This document shows positions 8,754-16,133 of a DNA stretch of 64,000 bases, in pieces (the stretch's first letter is position 1; each line of letters starts with the position of its first letter). Both the position numbers and the translations under genes were made by a program. The stretch is from Halobacillus litoralis (lineage in GTDB: Bacteria; Bacillota; Bacilli; Bacillales; Halobacillaceae): positions 62,001 through 126,000 of the forward strand of contig NZ_WMEW01000002.1 of assembly GCF_009856355.1 (NCBI RefSeq), written 5' to 3'. The notes below the pieces were generated by a model, which was given only the letters and a program-made list of their open reading frames with translations, did no database searches and was not told where the DNA came from.

Positions 8754-9782
8754 TTATAGTGATTTCATTTCTGAATGGGTCCGATCCGGCTGCGTTTCAT
8801 AGGAACGCCCAAATAACTGAGAAGGATTTTTCGTAAACATTCGATCCAATTGATCTCTGGTTACCGAGCCTTCTTCCAGAAGCCCCGGGATAATGTGTTG
8901 AAATAAATAGTCCGGCTGCCAATTTTTCAGCAGCTCTTTAAGAGGATCAGGCATAACCGGCTCCCTGCCCCACCAGACATTGACTGTATCATGGGAAAGA
9001 AACAGCTGGTCTTCATACCCGGACCCAAGCAGAGCCTTTAACACTGCCGTACGCTGCTCATCTGTCGGGGCGCCGACTATTCCCTGGAGACCCCAGCGAT
9101 CCATGGCAAGGTAGACTCCGTGCTTCAGCACCCGCAGGTGTTCCGTAATATCTGTCGTTCCACACATATGACCGATCACAACTTTTCCAGGGTCAGCTCC
9201 TTCTTCAATGAGAAAAGCTGCCTGCTCCGGCCCCATTGTTCCTTCCTGCGTATGAGTTAAAAGAACAATGCCGGTTTCTTTCTGCACCCGCACCGCAGCC
9301 CGGAAAAACATCCGCTCATAATCAGTAATGTCTGCTTTACTTGAAGCGAGCTTGATAATTCCCGGTTTAATACCGGTCCCTTCTATACCTTCAGTTATTT
9401 CTGCTTTGAATAATTGATAGATTTCCTCTTCCGCTGTTCCAAGCTGCTGACGGAATTTAAAATACGGCGTTGCACCTTCCCCTTCATAGTAATAACCAGT
9501 GGCACAAATGATGTTCAAGCCGCTCGCTTCAGAAACTGCACGCAGGAGTTCAACATGACGTCCGCATTCATTTGGTGTTGGGTCGACAACTGTTTCAACA
9601 CCCTGTTTCTTAATCAATGCGGCTGCTTTTAATCCCTGCTGCTTCTTCTCTTCAAAATCAAACCCACCAAGGGTCATATCCCCTTGAAAACCTGGATAGC
9701 CAAAGAAAAAGTGTTCATGAATCAATGTTTTCCCAAGCTCGTCTGCCTTGACCGGTCCTGTCACAGTTTCAACGTACTGCAT
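8754..9782 (-). CDS. Phosphotriesterase-family metal hydrolase (lactonase-like)
   Basis: 342-residue amidohydrolase-superfamily barrel with a binuclear metal centre. Ligands visible are His22 and His24 (LIHEHFF), a bridging lysine in the GIKPGIIKLASS strand, the histidines in LLTHTQEG and VIGHMCGT, and the aspartate in LFLSHDTVN. Bacillus/Geobacillus relatives hydrolyse lactones (including acyl-homoserine lactones) and, weakly, organophosphates, so lactonase is the better guess for its natural role. The start is set by AAGGAGGAGAAGG; the frame extends 43 codons further upstream only across a terminator hairpin. A TetR-like palindrome lies 19 bases upstream, and a terminator separates the gene from the nucleoside hydrolase. 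Confidence 0.87.
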   Translation of the reverse strand: MQYVETVTGPVKADELGKTLIHEHFFFGYPGFQGDMTLGGFDFEEKKQQGLKAAALIKKQGVETVVDPTPNECGRHVELLRAVSEASGLNIICATGYYYEGEGATPYFKFRQQLGTAEEEIYQLFKAEITEGIEGTGIKPGIIKLASSKADITDYERMFFRAAVRVQKETGIVLLTHTQEGTMGPEQAAFLIEEGADPGKVVIGHMCGTTDITEHLRVLKHGVYLAMDRWGLQGIVGAPTDEQRTAVLKALLGSGYEDQLFLSHDTVNVWWGREPVMPDPLKELLKNWQPDYLFQHIIPGLLEEGSVTRDQLDRMFTKNPSQLFGRSYETQPDRTHSEMKSL

Positions 9783-9800
9783 GACCTTCTCCTCCTTTTT

Positions 9801-9818
9801 ATACCTACCAGTCAGTAT
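9801..9818. promoter_or_regulatory. TetR-like operator palindrome
   Basis: ATACCTACCAGTCAGTAT has 12 of 18 positions symmetric, with ATAC/GTAT ends and AC/GT inner dyads, the shape of many TetR/AcrR-family operators. It lies between the terminator of the preceding gene and the ribosome binding site of the phosphotriesterase-like gene, where a bound repressor would block transcription. No TetR gene is in this window. Confidence 0.45.
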
Positions 9819-9827
9819 GTGATAACC

Positions 9828-9860
9828 AAAAAATAACCTTATCATAAGGATAAGGTTATT
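9828..9860 (-). terminator. Terminator of the nucleoside hydrolase operon
   Basis: Perfect 12-bp arms (9832-9843 and 9849-9860, AATAACCTTATC) with loop ATAAG; on the minus strand the stem ends in a T6 tract. It insulates the lactonase-like gene. Confidence 0.88.
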
Positions 9861-9885
9861 AATCAGAATATTCAATGCTTTCTTC

Positions 9886-10836
9886 TCACAGATGGCCGGG
9901 AGCTTCAGCATAAGATTTCAAAGCTTCTTCAAATCGATCCCAAAACGAATGTTGATGAAGATGGACAGCAAAATGAACATTCGGAGGTTTTTTCGTAACC
10001 CCAAGGAGATCGACACTCGTCATGCCTTTCGTATATTCTCCTTTGGTCTCTATATCCACATGGACATGTTTGAATTCAAAAAGGTCTGGATTCATGAGAT
10101 ACATAGCTGTACAAGCATCGTGAATCGGCCCTGCTTCAAAATTGAATACATCCTTATAGGTTTTCGAAAAGAATTCCAGCAGCTCAAAAACGAAATGGGC
10201 TACAGGATGATCAACAGCAGCCACTCTGTCCATGACTTCTCTGTCTGCAAGCGCCAGGTGCGTTACATCAAGGCCGAACATTGCAATTGGAACACCGCTC
10301 TCAAATACAACCTCAGCGGCTTCAGCATCCACCCATATGTTGAATTCAGCGGCCGGGGTCCAGTTGCCGAACGTTCCTCCCCCCATCAGAACGATTTCTT
10401 CAACGTTTTCTTTTATCTTTGGTTCCTTCATAAGAGCAAGAGCGATGTTCGTCAAAGGACCTGTCGGAACTAATGTTATTTTCTGTTCAGATTCCAATAC
10501 CTTCTCAATAATCAGATCGACGGCGTGTTGATCGACAGGCTTTCTTACCGGGACAGACGGAAGTTCAGGCCCGTCCAGTCCAGATTCACCGTGGAAATCC
10601 CCAGCCGTTACCTTTTTTCCAAGCAGGGGCTTTTCCGCCCCCATCGCTACCGGTACATCCAGCCCTATCATTTCACACACATTCAAAGCATTATATGTAC
10701 ATTTTTCCAAATCGATATTTCCTGCTACCGTTGTAATGGCTTCGATTTGCAGCGGACTTTCTTTGGATGCTGCCAAAATTATTGATATCGCATCATCATG
10801 ACCGGGATCACAGTCTAAAATGACTTTCCTTTTCAC
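9886..10836 (-). CDS. Inosine-uridine-type nucleoside hydrolase
   Basis: Cytosolic calcium-dependent hydrolase that splits ribonucleosides into base and ribose. The N-terminal calcium motif DCDPGHDDA starts at residue 8 (Asp8, Asp10, Asp14, Asp15). Further family blocks are VPTGPLTNIALAL, IVLMGGGTFGNWTPAAEFNIWVDAEAA, and the distal calcium aspartate in AGPIHDACTAMYL. A GTG start is preferred because GGAGGTGG ends five bases before it; an in-frame GTG five codons upstream overlaps that site. The gene lies 23 bases after the YcsI-like gene, giving a two-gene operon ended by a strong terminator. NupC, two genes away, probably supplies nucleosides. Confidence 0.92.
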   Translation of the reverse strand: MKRKVILDCDPGHDDAISIILAASKESPLQIEAITTVAGNIDLEKCTYNALNVCEMIGLDVPVAMGAEKPLLGKKVTAGDFHGESGLDGPELPSVPVRKPVDQHAVDLIIEKVLESEQKITLVPTGPLTNIALALMKEPKIKENVEEIVLMGGGTFGNWTPAAEFNIWVDAEAAEVVFESGVPIAMFGLDVTHLALADREVMDRVAAVDHPVAHFVFELLEFFSKTYKDVFNFEAGPIHDACTAMYLMNPDLFEFKHVHVDIETKGEYTKGMTSVDLLGVTKKPPNVHFAVHLHQHSFWDRFEEALKSYAEAPGHL

Positions 10837-10859
10837 GATAACCACCTCCACGCCTGTTG

Positions 10860-11633
10860 TTATGAATCAATGGAATAATTCGGATCCTTCTTGTCTGTTA
10901 TAAGCATATGCCCGGGAGCATGGGTGATCATGATGGATGGACGCGCCTGCAGGGCAGCATTCTGCGGCGTCACCCCACATGCCCAGAACAAAGGTGTCAT
11001 TTCATCGGTATCAAAGGTGACCGCCTCCCCGTAGTCCGGCTTTTGAAGATCAGTGATGCCAATTTCCTCCGGAGCACCGGCATGGACGGGTTCCCCATGG
11101 GAAGATTCGAAATCATGGGAGATCGCAAGAGCCTGATCGACTAAATGATTGGGAACAGCCCGCATGCTCACCACCATATTCCCTTTGAAAATACCCGCTT
11201 CTTGTAACGGAATGTTCGTATCAAACATGGGAACCACTTTGTTCTGCTCCTGGTGCAGCAGCGGAATTCCTCCGTCCAAAAGCGCTTTTTCAAAGGTAAA
11301 GGAACAGCCGATTAAAAACGTCACAAAATCGTCCTGCCAGACGTCATTCAAATGCAGAACTTCTTCTGAAAAGCTTCCGTTTCTATAAATACGGTAGCGT
11401 GGCAGATCGGTTCGAATATCTGCATCAGCCGCAGCCGGCCTGGACATACCCGCTTCCATCACTTCGACGATGGGACACGGTTTTGGGTTTCTCATACAGA
11501 ATAAAAGAAAATCAAACGCATAGGCTTTCGGGAGTGTGACCATGTTGGTCTGTATGTATTGTTCACACAACCCCGAGGTTGTTCCCGTCATCTCCTGCCG
11601 GCGGATTTTCATTCGTGTTTCCAATGGATTCAT
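10860..11633 (-). CDS. YcsI/DUF1445-family putative hydro-lyase
   Basis: 257 residues matching YcsI-like proteins, which are related to the mammalian D-glutamate cyclase domain. Recognisable blocks are GLCEQYIQTNMVTLPKAYAFDFLLFC near the N-terminus, TFLIGCSFTFEKALL in the centre, NIPLQEAGIFKGNMVVSMR, and the C-terminal FWACGVTPQNAA...SIMITHAPGHMLITD. In other Bacillus genomes ycsI neighbours 5-oxoproline genes; none is here and its partner is a nucleoside hydrolase. A TATAAT-like -10 box at 11662-11667 lies just upstream, suggesting the operon promoter. The start MNPLETR follows GAGAGGGTG. Confidence 0.82.
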   Translation of the reverse strand: MNPLETRMKIRRQEMTGTTSGLCEQYIQTNMVTLPKAYAFDFLLFCMRNPKPCPIVEVMEAGMSRPAAADADIRTDLPRYRIYRNGSFSEEVLHLNDVWQDDFVTFLIGCSFTFEKALLDGGIPLLHQEQNKVVPMFDTNIPLQEAGIFKGNMVVSMRAVPNHLVDQALAISHDFESSHGEPVHAGAPEEIGITDLQKPDYGEAVTFDTDEMTPLFWACGVTPQNAALQARPSIMITHAPGHMLITDKKDPNYSIDS

Positions 11634-11727
11634 ACCAACACCCTCTCTCATCTATAGTTCCATTATAACGGAAACTGTCGAACTTTTTAAATCATTCTTA
11701 AGATTATGAGGTGAGGTCTGGTTATAT

Positions 11728-11757
11728 AAAAAACCGGGAGAGGGCCCCCGGTTTTTT
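11728..11757. terminator. Bidirectional terminator
   Basis: Stem AAAAAACCGGG/CCCGGTTTTTT (11728-11738, 11747-11757) just past the stop codon of the minus-strand membrane protein gene; T-rich on both strands. Confidence 0.85.
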
Positions 11758-11763
11758 ATCCCT

Positions 11764-12036
11764 TTATGTTATAAAGTCTGCCAGAAAGTTGAAAAAGGCG
11801 AGCCAGGCTAATGAAGCAGCACTCATAGCCAGTACAAAAATGGATAAGATGGGGTGGAAGCCTTTTTTATACTGTGCCTGAAAAATAAACAGGGCGGATA
11901 CTACTATGCCCGCTGTAAAAGTAACACCGAACAACAGACTGATCCATCCTTCAAATGTGAAATCATACCGGAATATGATGGTAAGCATGTATAGAATATC
12001 TATAGCACCCAGAATAATTAAAAGAACTCTCTTCAT
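11764..12036 (-). CDS. Small three-span membrane protein
   Basis: 90 residues, MKRVLLIILGAIDILYMLTI onwards. Three hydrophobic segments lie at about residues 3-22, 30-52 and 62-85, with a basic loop (QYKKGFHP) between the second and third. No family recognised. The start has GGAGGA six bases upstream; the longer open frame upstream lacks a site and runs towards the repeat element hairpin at 12129-12154. Monocistronic, ending at a strong terminator. Confidence 0.65.
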   Translation of the reverse strand: MKRVLLIILGAIDILYMLTIIFRYDFTFEGWISLLFGVTFTAGIVVSALFIFQAQYKKGFHPILSIFVLAMSAASLAWLAFFNFLADFIT

Positions 12037-12128
12037 CAGTAATCCTCCAATTTTCATCTGTAGTACTTCATCCTTTGCCTTTTTATAAAGAGAATAAACG
12101 TACGAATGTTCGCCGGAAGCACATAAGA

Positions 12129-12154
12129 CAATCACCTGATTCCTCAGGTGATTG
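12129..12154. repeat. Left flanking hairpin of repeat element copy 1
   Basis: Perfect 11-bp palindrome arms (12129-12139, 12144-12154) with loop TTCC. Its 18-base core CACCTGATTCCTCAGGTG recurs exactly at 12727-12744 on the other side of the element, as a direct repeat. Confidence 0.75.
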
Positions 12155-12720
12155 GGCTGTAGAAAACGTGAGATAACCAATTAGAGCTGCCCTTTCGTCG
12201 TGTGTAGGGTCACTTTCCACTTATCGATGGATGAATGCCGCGGGCACGCCCTCAGCGGACTTGGTCAGGAAGGTCACCTGCCCAAGTGGATCTTCGGCCC
12301 GTGCTGTTCCCGCAGGCATTACCACCGAACGCTCCTCGTGCCGACGTTAGAATAGATAGAAGAGAGTTTGTGCACGAAGCAGGTTCGCAGATTAAAAAGA
12401 ACAGCATGGGCGGCGCTGCTGCCGCTTGCGTGGAAAAGAAAAAGGGAAAGCACAGGCGCTGATGACGGCTGCCTGTCGGAATATGAAAAAGACTGCCCTC
12501 CATCCAGCAAGGGTGAGCTGGGTAAAGGAGGGGCTTTTCGATTTTAAAAAATTCCCAAGGAGCGGTGCCCCTTTCACTGCTGCGGAAGAACGAGTGGCCC
12601 GGGATCGCCGAGCGTGGGTTTTGCGAGGAAGCTCGGGCGCTCGTCCGCGGAAAGGGAAGGGGCTTTCGCTCCTGGCGGTAAGAAAAAAGCTTGTAAAGAA
12701 ACAGAGGGTTTCTCTACAAG
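12155..12720 (-). repeat. Structured non-coding repeat element, copy 1 (566 bp)
   Basis: The sequence matches 49891-50265 in inverted orientation. The best-conserved part is about 12198-12320, with roughly nine differences in 120 aligned bases by eye. It can fold: arm 12235-12248 (ATGCC-GCGGG-CACG) pairs in three blocks with 12300-12319, enclosing a stem ACTTGG-CAGG/CCTG-CCAAGT (12259-12287). The right end is a 13-bp hairpin (12690-12702, 12708-12720) that runs into T6 on the minus strand. The ends GCTGTAGAAAAC (left) and GCTTGTAGAGAAAC (right, inverted) form imperfect terminal inverted repeats. Open frames inside are unlike known proteins and differ between copies, so the element is treated as non-coding. 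Confidence 0.78.
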
Positions 12721-12723
12721 CTG

Positions 12724-12745
12724 AGCACCTGATTCCTCAGGTGCT
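12724..12745. repeat. Right flanking hairpin of copy 1 and terminator of nupC
   Basis: Arms AGCACCTGA and TCAGGTGCT around loop TTCC, six bases from the nupC stop codon. It holds the same 18-base palindrome as 12133-12150. T-rich on the plus strand (CTTTTC). Confidence 0.75.
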
Positions 12746-12751
12746 TTTCTC

Positions 12752-13969
12752 TTATAATAAAAACATGCCGGCAATACTGGCTGACAGGAAGTTGGCCAGC
12801 GTAGCAGCAAGAACAGCTTTAAGACCAAGATTGGCCACGTCTTTCCGCCTGTCAGGCGCAAGCCCTCCTAAAGCTCCAATCTGTACACCGATCCCGGACA
12901 AGCTTCCGAAACCGGTCAAGGCAAAGGTCGTCACGATTTCTGCCTTTGCGCTTAATTCGTCTTTCGCTTCACCAAGGCTTGAGAAAGCTACAAACTCATT
13001 GGCCATAATCTTCTCTCCGATAAAGCCGGCAGATCGTACAGCTTCTTCCCAGGGAACACCAATGACAAAAGCCAGTGGTGACAATACATACCCAAGCAGC
13101 TGCTGGATGGTGATGGAGAAGCCGAATAAACTGCCGAACCAGCTGACCATTCCGTTCATCAGGGCGAGAAGGGCGATAAAGGACAGCAGGATAGCTCCTA
13201 TGTTCAAAGCGAGCCGCAGACCGGTCACAGCTCCATTGGCCACTGCATCAAACACGTTGGACGTATCACTGTCATCGGGGTTGACATCAGCAAATTCCTC
13301 AACGCGCGGTTCGGTCTCAGGCATAAACAATTTAGCCATCACAAGGGCTGCCGGTGCAGCCATAAAGGATGCGGCAAGCAGATACTCTACGTTAATGCCG
13401 AGAAGTGTATACCCCACAAGTGTTGAGCCGGCAATCGAAGTAAACCCACCAGTCATAACAGCAAATAACTCTGACTTCGATATCTTAGATATGAATGGAC
13501 GGATCAATAATGGCGCCTCTGTCTGCCCGACGAATATGTTTCCTGCCGCATTGATGCTTTCCACCTTCGTCGTACCGAGGACTTTGGATAGGAAGCCCCC
13601 GATCAGCTTAATCACAACCTGCATAATGCCCAGGTGATACAGGACCGCGATCAGGGAACTGAAGAAGATAATGGTCGGCAGAACTTGAAAGGCAAATAAC
13701 ATACCCATCCCTTCCTGGTTGATCAAAGGCCCATAAAGAAAACCGATGCCTTCTTCTGTATATCCGATTAATTTACTAACCCCGGCCGACATGGCTCCAA
13801 GAAGCTTCTGCCCGCCGCTCGTTGCAAAAACTAAAAAGGCGAAAGATACTTGGAGCAAAAGCCCCGCAGCCACTGTTCTCCACCGGATCGCCTTCCGGTT
13901 TGTTGAAAATAACAAAGCCAGAATGAAGACGATAGTCACTCCGCCTAATCCCCATAAGATGTTTGTCAT
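12752..13969 (-). CDS. nupC: Concentrative nucleoside transporter (NupC/CNT family)
   Basis: 405-residue inner-membrane symporter importing nucleosides with protons or sodium. CNT signatures are present: the N-terminal WRTVAAGLLLQVSFAFLV re-entrant region, GFLSKVLGTTKVESINAAGNIFVGQTEAPLLIRPF in the substrate site, GGFTSIAGSTLVGY, and the C-terminal FALTGFGSLSGIGVQIGALGGLAPDRRKD. GAGGGG seven bases before MTNILWG chooses this start over an ATG eleven codons upstream. It likely feeds the nucleoside hydrolase operon downstream on the same strand, from which it is separated by the repeat element. The stop is followed directly by the palindrome at 12724-12745. Confidence 0.92.
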   Translation of the reverse strand: MTNILWGLGGVTIVFILALLFSTNRKAIRWRTVAAGLLLQVSFAFLVFATSGGQKLLGAMSAGVSKLIGYTEEGIGFLYGPLINQEGMGMLFAFQVLPTIIFFSSLIAVLYHLGIMQVVIKLIGGFLSKVLGTTKVESINAAGNIFVGQTEAPLLIRPFISKISKSELFAVMTGGFTSIAGSTLVGYTLLGINVEYLLAASFMAAPAALVMAKLFMPETEPRVEEFADVNPDDSDTSNVFDAVANGAVTGLRLALNIGAILLSFIALLALMNGMVSWFGSLFGFSITIQQLLGYVLSPLAFVIGVPWEEAVRSAGFIGEKIMANEFVAFSSLGEAKDELSAKAEIVTTFALTGFGSLSGIGVQIGALGGLAPDRRKDVANLGLKAVLAATLANFLSASIAGMFLL

Positions 13970-14093
13970 GTTGAATCCCCTCTTCCTTTTCCACTGGTTC
14001 ATTTACTGCCGTTTCGAACTAAAGGATAAATGATACCAGTTGAAAAAAAGTGCCGCAATAGGTTTATAACAAGTAAGAATTGTCCGATAATGC

Positions 14094-14127
14094 AAAAAAA
14101 ATGGACCCCTGTAATGGGATCCATTTT
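14094..14127 (-). terminator. Terminator of the TerC-family gene
   Basis: AAAATGGACCC (14098-14108) pairs with GGG-TCCATTTT (14116-14127, one bulged base); eight T follow on the minus strand. Confidence 0.78.
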
Positions 14128-14129
14128 CA

Positions 14130-14891
14130 TTAAGAAGCTTCCTCTTCATAGGTTTTGTTCAGATCACGTCCGGACAGGATCCAGCCCCCGACAGCGACCC
14201 CGAGTAAAACGGTCCAGAAGATCACCGTCCATACGAGACCGTGTGCGAAATGTTCATTTAATACACCGACATCCTGGTGAGATAACGTAATAACCGCAAG
14301 CTTCACCCCGACCCATGCCACAATAAGATAAGCCGTCGTTTCCAGACTTGGACGGGTTTCTAAAAGCTTTACGAACCACGTTGCAGCAAATTTAATCAGG
14401 ATCAAACCGGCAATACCTGCTGTTATAACCACAATGAATTTTCCACCATCCATACCACCGATCAACGGAAGTGGTGAATCCGGAAGAGCGAGGGCCAGCG
14501 CTACAGCTGCAAGGATGGAGTCAATGGCAAACACAAGGTCGGCAAACCCGATTTTAATCACTGTCGGCCAGAAGCCCCTTCCTTTTCCTTCCTGAGATCC
14601 TTCCTCGTCGTTCTCCCTTGTTAAAATGTTTTTTAAGCCAAGGTAGATCAAGTAAGCTGCCCCAAGCGCCTGCACCTGCCAGACAGTGGCGATGAAGGAT
14701 ATCGCAAATAACGCACTGAATCGAAAAACAAACGCACCGATGATTCCATAATTGATCGCCCGTTTCTTCTGATCCTCCGGCAGATGTTTAGCAATGACCG
14801 CAAGGACCAGAGCGTTATCCGCTGATAAAAGCCCCTCCAAGCCGATTAAGATTAAGAGTGTCCACCCGTATTCAATCCAGATTGATTCCAT
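14130..14891 (-). CDS. TerC-family manganese exporter (MeeF/YceF type)
   Basis: 253-residue membrane protein with seven predicted spans. The metal-binding acidic motifs of TerC proteins are present: EGLLSADNALVLA in span 1 (about residues 19-31) and FADLVFAIDSILAAVA in the middle span. Related Bacillus proteins export Mn2+, and some load it into exoenzymes. A yybP-ykoY manganese riboswitch with its own promoter precedes the gene, which makes manganese export or homeostasis the best-supported role. AGGAAGGGG lies six bases upstream of the ATG. Monocistronic, with a terminator three bases after the stop. Confidence 0.92.
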   Translation of the reverse strand: MESIWIEYGWTLLILIGLEGLLSADNALVLAVIAKHLPEDQKKRAINYGIIGAFVFRFSALFAISFIATVWQVQALGAAYLIYLGLKNILTRENDEEGSQEGKGRGFWPTVIKIGFADLVFAIDSILAAVALALALPDSPLPLIGGMDGGKFIVVITAGIAGLILIKFAATWFVKLLETRPSLETTAYLIVAWVGVKLAVITLSHQDVGVLNEHFAHGLVWTVIFWTVLLGVAVGGWILSGRDLNKTYEEEAS

Positions 14892-14941
14892 GTTTTTTCC
14901 CCTTCCTGATGATCGCTCCTGTATGTATGACAGAAGCGCAC

Positions 14942-15060
14942 AAAAAGACCTTTACCTCGATTGGTAAAGGTCCTGCCGGCAGCATGAATGCCGCCGGTAA
15001 AGCCGCAATCTCCAACCTTTGAAATGACGACTTTACTATGTAACCCATTTCCCTTTATAA
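14942..15060 (-). promoter_or_regulatory. yybP-ykoY manganese riboswitch with expression-platform terminator
   Basis: Read on the minus strand, the leader carries AAAGGG near 15052-15057, the helix pair GTAAAGTCGTC and GCGGCTTTAC typical of yybP-ykoY aptamers, and a GC-rich hairpin (GCCGGCGGC and partner), ending in GGACCTTTACC. The last segment is part of a 10-bp terminator (arms 14947-14956 and 14963-14972) followed by T5. Binding of Mn2+ is expected to disrupt the terminator and allow read-through into the TerC gene about 50 bases on. The assignment rests on motif recall rather than a covariance search. Confidence 0.8.
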
Positions 15061-15068
15061 CTACTAAA

Positions 15069-15098
15069 ACTATAGCAGAATGGTAGAGAAGCGGTCAA
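15069..15098 (-). promoter_or_regulatory. Vegetative promoter of the riboswitch-TerC unit
   Basis: On the minus strand a -35 TTGACC (15093-15098) and a -10 TATAGT (15069-15074) are 18 bp apart, placing the transcript start just before the riboswitch. Confidence 0.6.
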
Positions 15099-15111
15099 TC
15101 CAGTAGAAAAG

Positions 15112-16059
15112 CTATACCCGGCATAAAGAGGCGTTCCCATGAAGCTCCTTGTTCACTTCTTTGGCGATCATGATAGAAATCCTCTCCTGCGATTCTTCTG
15201 TCAAACCAGCGATGTGAGGAGTCAACGTCACATGGGGAGCCTGCAGAAGAGGATTTTCAGGATGGATGGGTTCATTTTCCAGCACATCCAGAAAGGCGCC
15301 CGCCAAACGCCTGTCCTGCAAAGCTTCAGCCAGATCCGTCTCTTTGACGATACCACCGCGGGCGGTATTGATGAGGCATGCAGAAGGTTTCATCAACCCG
15401 ATGGCTTTCCGGTCAATCAAATGCTTTGTTGCCGTGTTTAATGGAACATGAATAGACAGGAAATCCGATTCTCCCAGCACGTCGTACCATTCTTTTTTCA
15501 CAATGCCTGTTTCATCGATCATATAATCGTATTCTGTACGAAATGGATCGTATCCGATCACGTTCATGCCGAAAGCTTTTGCCCGTTTTGCTGTCCGGTG
15601 CGAAATTTCTCCAAGACCGATCAAACCGAGTGTCTTTCCGTTGATTTCATATCCGGTATGGACCCTGCGCTCCCATTTCCCTTCAGCCACCCCTTTATGG
15701 GCTTCATGAAGGGGGCGGCGGAAACTAAGAACCGCCTGCATGACATACTCCGCTACCGAAACCGCATTGGCATTTCTGGCCGAGATGACAGCCACTCCTC
15801 TTTTTTCCGTTTCATCCAGATCAATATTGTCCAGCCCTACGCCTAAGCGGCCGATGACTTTAAGGTTTGGTGCGTGATTCAGCAGTTCCTCATCCACCTG
15901 TGTCTGGTTCCGGACAATTAAAGCCTCTGCATCCGGGAGGTGCGCAAGGAATTCCTTTCGATTCGCATACCATTTTTGGTCATAAGCTACGGTATGTCCC
16001 TGACGTTCAAGTACCTCAATTCCTTCCGTCCATATCACTTCACTAATTAAGATCTTCAC
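15112..16059 (-). CDS. D-isomer-specific 2-hydroxyacid dehydrogenase
   Basis: 315-residue NAD(H)-dependent oxidoreductase. The Rossmann motif GLIGLGEISHRTAKRAKAFG lies at about residues 144-163. The catalytic Arg (NTARGGIV), Glu (DVLENEPIHP) and His (LTPHIAGLT) of the family are all present. The N-terminal VRNQTQVDEELLNHAPNLKVIGRLGVGLDNID block is 3-phosphoglycerate dehydrogenase-like, but there is no ACT regulatory domain, so a short PGDH-like or hydroxypyruvate/glyoxylate reductase role is possible. It is downstream of the SSS symporter on the same strand (74-base gap) and may act on the acid that carrier imports; this is inference. Confidence 0.88.
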   Translation of the reverse strand: MKILISEVIWTEGIEVLERQGHTVAYDQKWYANRKEFLAHLPDAEALIVRNQTQVDEELLNHAPNLKVIGRLGVGLDNIDLDETEKRGVAVISARNANAVSVAEYVMQAVLSFRRPLHEAHKGVAEGKWERRVHTGYEINGKTLGLIGLGEISHRTAKRAKAFGMNVIGYDPFRTEYDYMIDETGIVKKEWYDVLGESDFLSIHVPLNTATKHLIDRKAIGLMKPSACLINTARGGIVKETDLAEALQDRRLAGAFLDVLENEPIHPENPLLQAPHVTLTPHIAGLTEESQERISIMIAKEVNKELHGNASLCRV

Positions 16060-16133
16060 AGCTCTCCACCTCTTTCCAACGTTAACTAAATTAAAACATG
16101 TTGTCGAAAAAGGGACAAAGCATGACGATTCAT

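Noticed and set aside
12235..12462. Open frame beginning MPRARPQRTWSGRSPAQVDL, with a similar frame at 50001-50183
   Set aside because: Both fall inside the repeat element, have no ribosome binding site, diverge and stop at different places after the shared core, and overlap the conserved base-paired arms.
12129..12745. Possibility that the repeat is a group IIC intron, which also targets terminators
   Set aside because: No reverse transcriptase and no recognisable domain V, and such introns do not duplicate the hairpin.
12426..13637. 403-codon plus-strand open frame
   Set aside because: It is antisense to nupC and crosses the repeat element; the nupC protein in the opposite strand is clearly real.
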